Below, piece after piece: positions 60,276-64,000 of a stretch of 64,000 nt of DNA. A program made the translations under genes and the position numbers. Within the stretch, counting starts at the first letter, position 1; the number at the start of each line of letters is the position of its first letter. The notes below the pieces were generated by a model. It did not search any database and had not been told where the DNA came from. It saw only the letters and a program-made list of their open reading frames with translations. The stretch is from Petunia secreta (lineage: Eukaryota > Streptophyta > Magnoliopsida > Solanales > Solanaceae), in NCBI GenBank assembly GCA_029990175.1, contig JARKIP010000005.1, forward strand, positions 53,247,001 through 53,311,000. The letters are read 5' to 3'.

Positions 60276-61034
60276 CACTCCTCGTTTGGTTATATATGTT
60301 CTTTTATCTACAACTTTCCTTAACTCTTTTTATGTTATCACTTACTGTGTTCCAACATAAAAACAAGGAGGGTGGTGAGAGGCCCCTGCAGGCCAGATAA
60401 GACATTCATAAAGGCAAAAGACCTTGTAAAAAGGCGAGTTTTCAAAAACTTTTATGTGACAAGCTTCCATGAAAATAAGAGAAGTCGTTCACAAGGCCAG
60501 CAACTCGGACAGAGTAAAGCTACAAATTCCTGTGACAGCTTTCGACTATCAAGGCGATAAGCAAAGTTGTTCGCAAAGGTCAACGATTCGGATAGAAATC
60601 TATCCAACGATTCAGACAGAAATCTATCGACCACGACTCGGTTAGAATAAAAACATCTTCGCAAATTACTCACAACTTATGACCTCTTCCTTGGGAAAGG
60701 TTAAGTTAAAACATTCAGACAGACTTTTGGAGGCTAGAACTTAATAAAGTTCAAACTTCAAAAAGCTCCCAAATATAAGGCACGAAGGCCACAATACATA
60801 CAAACGAAACATCAAAAATTCAGGCTAAATATAGTCATTGAATTAGAGAAGATCTAAAGTTATATATACATAATCCTGTAAAATGATAAAATGCCGAAAA
60901 CAGATGACAGAAGTTTTACAGAGTGATCAAAGGCCAAATGGAACCGACCGTACAAGGATCAGAGAGTCCCTATGAGACCTCTATCCATAACCAAATAATC
61001 CGGCTCTTGCCAGATGAACAAACTTGCAACTCAA
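60276..61034. other. Element E: spacer between pol and the antisense gene
   Basis: No gene is supported. CGATTC-GA-AGAAATCTATC occurs twice at about 60585-60630. Confidence 0.45.
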
Positions 61035-63856
61035 TCAATTTTTAGGGCTATGACCAGAACTCGATGCACGAGCCCCGTCGATTCTGTCATCGTCCCCCGA
61101 GTTCTCCCCATCATCTTCATCTTCATCCTCATCTTCACTTTCAGACTCCTCAGGAGAAAGATTCAATATTTGTCTCACTCCGCGAACAGCGCTCTTTGTC
61201 TTCTGCAGCATCTCCTCGACGTTGATCTGCTTAGCCTGGACCTGCCCGAGCAGTGAACGCTTAGCCTCGAGCACAGCGAGCTTTGCCTTAATTTCAGATT
61301 GATCATGAAGGTTTGCCAAGTCCTTAGATAACGCGATTTGAGCACTCATCGACTGGGCAACCTGATCCTTAGTAGCCTGAAGCTCAGCTCTGGCCCTAGC
61401 GGACTCTTCATTAGCTCTTTGCAGATCCATCTCAAGAGACCTACGCTCATCGAGAGCTCTTTTCAACGAAGCCTTACATTCTTCGAGCAGAATCTCTAGA
61501 CACTGGGCAGAACGTGCGAACCCTTCTTTTTCTTCAGAAAGAAGGTCCTTCTCCTTGGTGAGTTCGTTAATCCGCTCAATGCGCTCATCGTTAACTTCAG
61601 TCAATCGATTAACCTCACCCCCAAGGAGACCACACTGCTCTGCTAAAATCTTGTTCTCCTTCAGAGCATCCAGCAGCTCTTTCTTTACCTCGAGTACTTG
61701 ATCGACGTTGTTGATCCTGGAACGGAACATGAGCTCGGCAGACATCATGCTTGACTGGAAAAACAAAATAAGCGAAAGTTAGAAATCTGAAGTCAAAAAT
61801 TACTTCCAACACAAGCGGTAAACACTTACCCGGGCAGAATCGGCAGCAATGGTAAAAGCCAACTCCTCATCACTCATTTCCCTCATTATCCACTCCTCTC
61901 GGGGACCAATGAGTGATGAGACCGCCTTGGCTAATTTTTCCGGCCTGGATATAAAGTTGACGTCAGGGGCTAGCCTCATGGTATGCTTCCTCTCACAGTA
62001 CTTGGGTTCCCAAGCCTGTTCAGAGGGGTAATTTAGACCAAACTTGTAGCGCACACTCCTAATATCCTTCAATCTGGTCTGACCGTTGATGACTGACCGC
62101 CAGATAAGCCTTGTTGTTGATAAGTCAGAGTCACCCTCCACTCTAGGATCTATTGTATCGCACTCGTGAAGACCAACAGGCGTCGCCCCCTTAGTGGCCA
62201 CGTTTTCCAGGGCCTCGAAACGAAAAACACGAGGACCTCGGCCACCCTCTTGGGGAACCTCTTCCATTATCTCTTCTTCTTCTTCTTCTTCTTCTTCTTC
62301 TTCTTCTTCTTCTTCTTCTTCTTCACCCACTTTTCTTTTCCCTTTGTCCACATGGGAAGGAGCTGCCTTCACCCCGTCATCAACTCGGGGACTCCTCTCT
62401 GGAGTACGGGCAGCCTCCTGCTCAACTCTCCTCTTATCGCTCCGGAGATAGGGTTTTCGCACAAGGGGTTCATTAGTTTCAGTCTCAGTATCTGAAACGT
62501 CAATCACCACCCTGTCCAAACCCTCTCCCGGTGCAGACTCGGGGACTTCGGTAGTAGTCTTGATATTTTCCTCTGCAGACTCTAGTACACTAGTTTTTGG
62601 CGAGGACTCACCTCCAGCAGTTGAGGTTTGCCCGGCAGCAACTGAAGTCTTGCATGCAAGCTTCTTCCGTGCTCCGCCCTCACCCTAGCTCTTCTTCTTC
62701 CTCTTCAAGGAACCAAGACCACTGGATAGAAGCTCCTCGCCACCTTCCCTGCCGCGCAGTGCCTCCACTGAAGCTAGTATAGATGCGGCTTCAGCATCGG
62801 GATCAGCAGCAGACCCAGAAGGCACGGCCTGACGGGGAGAAGGGAAAAAGTCCCCCTGAGTTCCCAGACCTGCAAAAAGGCAGAACGGTCAGACACAGAG
62901 AAACTACAAAAGGAAGAAATGACTATAACAGCTGAAAATTCTCACCGTGAGTCTTCACGGTCAAGTTCTTCTGCGCAGCAAAGTACGCCCATTCTCTCTT
63001 TTCAGGAGAAAACTCCTGCAAAATTGCCTCAACCCACGCCGTTAGCTCATCGGCTGATATGAGCCCGTCGTAGGGTCTCTTGGCGGCTACAAAGAGGAAT
63101 CAAAGGGATAAGCAAACAAACAGAGAAGAGGAAGCACGAAAGACTCAAAAGGATACTCGGGGACTTACGCTTCTTGTTCCAAACTTCGGAAAGAAAGGTC
63201 TTGGAATTGAAGGTCAGGGCTTGGGTGCGCACGAACACATACCGGTGCAACCAACCCCGGTCACTTGTGTCCTCAGAGCTGCACACCAAGCCCTTGCTCC
63301 TGCGCATCCTGAGCGTTTACAAAATCATCTTTGAAAATTTGTATACTATACAAAGAAATAAACTGTTCGTATCCAAAAACTTGGTCGGTTTCTGCCGCAA
63401 AACCAATCCAAGAGTGTAACTATTCTATATACGCTGGGGCACAGCTGCCCCGGCAGAGTAAATACTCCCTGCAGAGCCTCTCGAGCATAGGGTGCAGGGG
63501 TAGTTTACATCCAACTGTAAAGGGTAGGTGCACATAGCTGTTTACCCAGCCCTATGAGAAGTAATGTTCTCCTCTTCAGAGACCGACAAAAGGGGGATAC
63601 TCTCGTCCCTGTTGTAGTCTATTCTAACCAGTGGGATCAGCTCTGATGTGATCCCGGATTTTAACCTATACGCCGGCCAAATGCGTATATCTCCATGATT
63701 GTTGGACGCCTTAATGTTGTAATCCTTTTCCAATTCGCCCTACTTTTTAGGGATGATCTCCTCAGCAGTGACCTGAGTAGCCCTAGGCCTGGGGGTGGCT
63801 GCCGAAGAACTACCAGCTGCATCTATATTTTGGTTTCTTCTAGCTTTTGAAGACAT
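61035..63856 (-). pseudogene. Element E: spliced antisense gene (Tat/Retand-type aORF), four exons
   Basis: A gene opposite to pol. The ATG at 63856 starts MSSKARRNQNIDAAG. Predicted exons: 63856-63169, 63086-62946, 62869-61830 and 61754-61035. All three introns are short (82, 76 and 75 bp), begin GT and end AG, and keep the reading phase. Exon 2 reads RPYDGLISADELTAWVEAIL. Exon 3 has a 19-residue poly-Glu run coded by TTC repeats (about 62270-62327) and a conserved-looking globular part. Exon 4 is a long coiled coil (KELLDALKENKILAEQCG) with an acidic end. In-frame stops at 63742-63740 and 62687-62685 plus frameshifts in exon 1 disable it. Tat-lineage elements are known to carry antisense ORFs here; their function is unknown. 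Confidence 0.75.
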
Positions 63857-63968
63857 GATTCAAGAAGAATTGAAGAAAGCGGAGAGAAAGTTGAAGGATA
63901 TTCAAAGAATTCTCAAGATTTGGCAGATAGAAGATGAAAACAAGTAAAAGAGTTTTAATTCAACAAAC

Positions 63969-63980
63969 CCCTATTTATAG
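63969..63980 (-). promoter_or_regulatory. TATA box of the antisense gene
   Basis: The minus strand reads CTATAAATAG (63980-63971), about 115 bases before the ATG at 63856. The intervening A/T- and CT-rich text suits a plant 5' UTR. This suggests the antisense gene has its own promoter. Confidence 0.6.
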
Positions 63981-64000
63981 GAGCAAAAATCCGGCCCATA

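Noticed and set aside
62166..62495. 109-codon plus-strand frame with a poly-Phe run
   Set aside because: It is the opposite strand of the poly-Glu exon of the antisense gene.
1..64000. CRISPR arrays, bacterial operons or phage systems
   Set aside because: The sequence is plant nuclear DNA. The repeats found are transposon, satellite or microsatellite in kind, with no spaced direct-repeat array.

Overview
The window is nuclear DNA of a flowering plant, and essentially all of it is transposable-element sequence. I see no intact host gene. The element families (Ty3/gypsy chromovirus, Athila and Tat lineages, Ty1/copia, MULE), the many short inverted-repeat elements and the AT-rich spacers fit a eudicot. 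Solanaceae is my best guess from general familiarity with these repeats, but the sequence alone does not prove it. Almost every coding frame is broken by stops and frameshifts, so most genes are called pseudogenes.

Layout. Positions 1-~4.8 kb hold the 3' part of a chromovirus-like Ty3/gypsy element (element A: gag, protease, RT-RNase H, integrase, 3' LTR). 4.9-7.6 kb is a decayed MULE transposase. 7.6-12.4 kb is mostly non-coding and carries a GRF zinc-finger fragment on the minus strand. 12.5-13.5 kb is an internally deleted Ty1/copia polyprotein, followed by a 202-bp tandem duplication. 15.3-~25.8 kb is an Athila-like element (F) with pol, a second ORF downstream of pol, a PPT and a 3' LTR. 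F is itself hit by a 173-bp element with a 9-bp target duplication and by a 1.15-kb element with ~80-bp terminal inverted repeats.

26.4-53.8 kb is a nest. A Tat-lineage gypsy element (D) is split at 31,057 and 45,722 by element C (minus strand, TSD CAAAC). C is split by element B (plus strand, 35,024-42,122, TSD CCATG) and by a solo LTR (31,374-32,574, TSD AGAGC) of B's family. C keeps LTRs, PBS, gag, protease and the last residues of integrase, but its RT-RNase H-integrase core is replaced by about 1.6 kb of unfamiliar coding sequence. B carries only gag and protease. An ~80-bp piece with a plastid-type tRNA-Arg(ACG) sits inside D's reverse transcriptase.

53.8-64 kb is the 5' part of a second Tat-lineage element (E): LTR, PBS, gag, protease, RT, two RNase H domains and integrase. 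It is followed by a tRNA-Lys(CTT)-like pseudogene and then a large antisense gene (63,856 down to 61,035) with three predicted introns and its own TATA box. D keeps a remnant of the same kind of antisense ORF near 48.8-49.1 kb.

How it works together: the elements are layered by successive insertions. Relative order can be read from the nesting: D first, then C, then B and the solo LTR inside C. The relative age of the solo LTR and B is not fixed by nesting.
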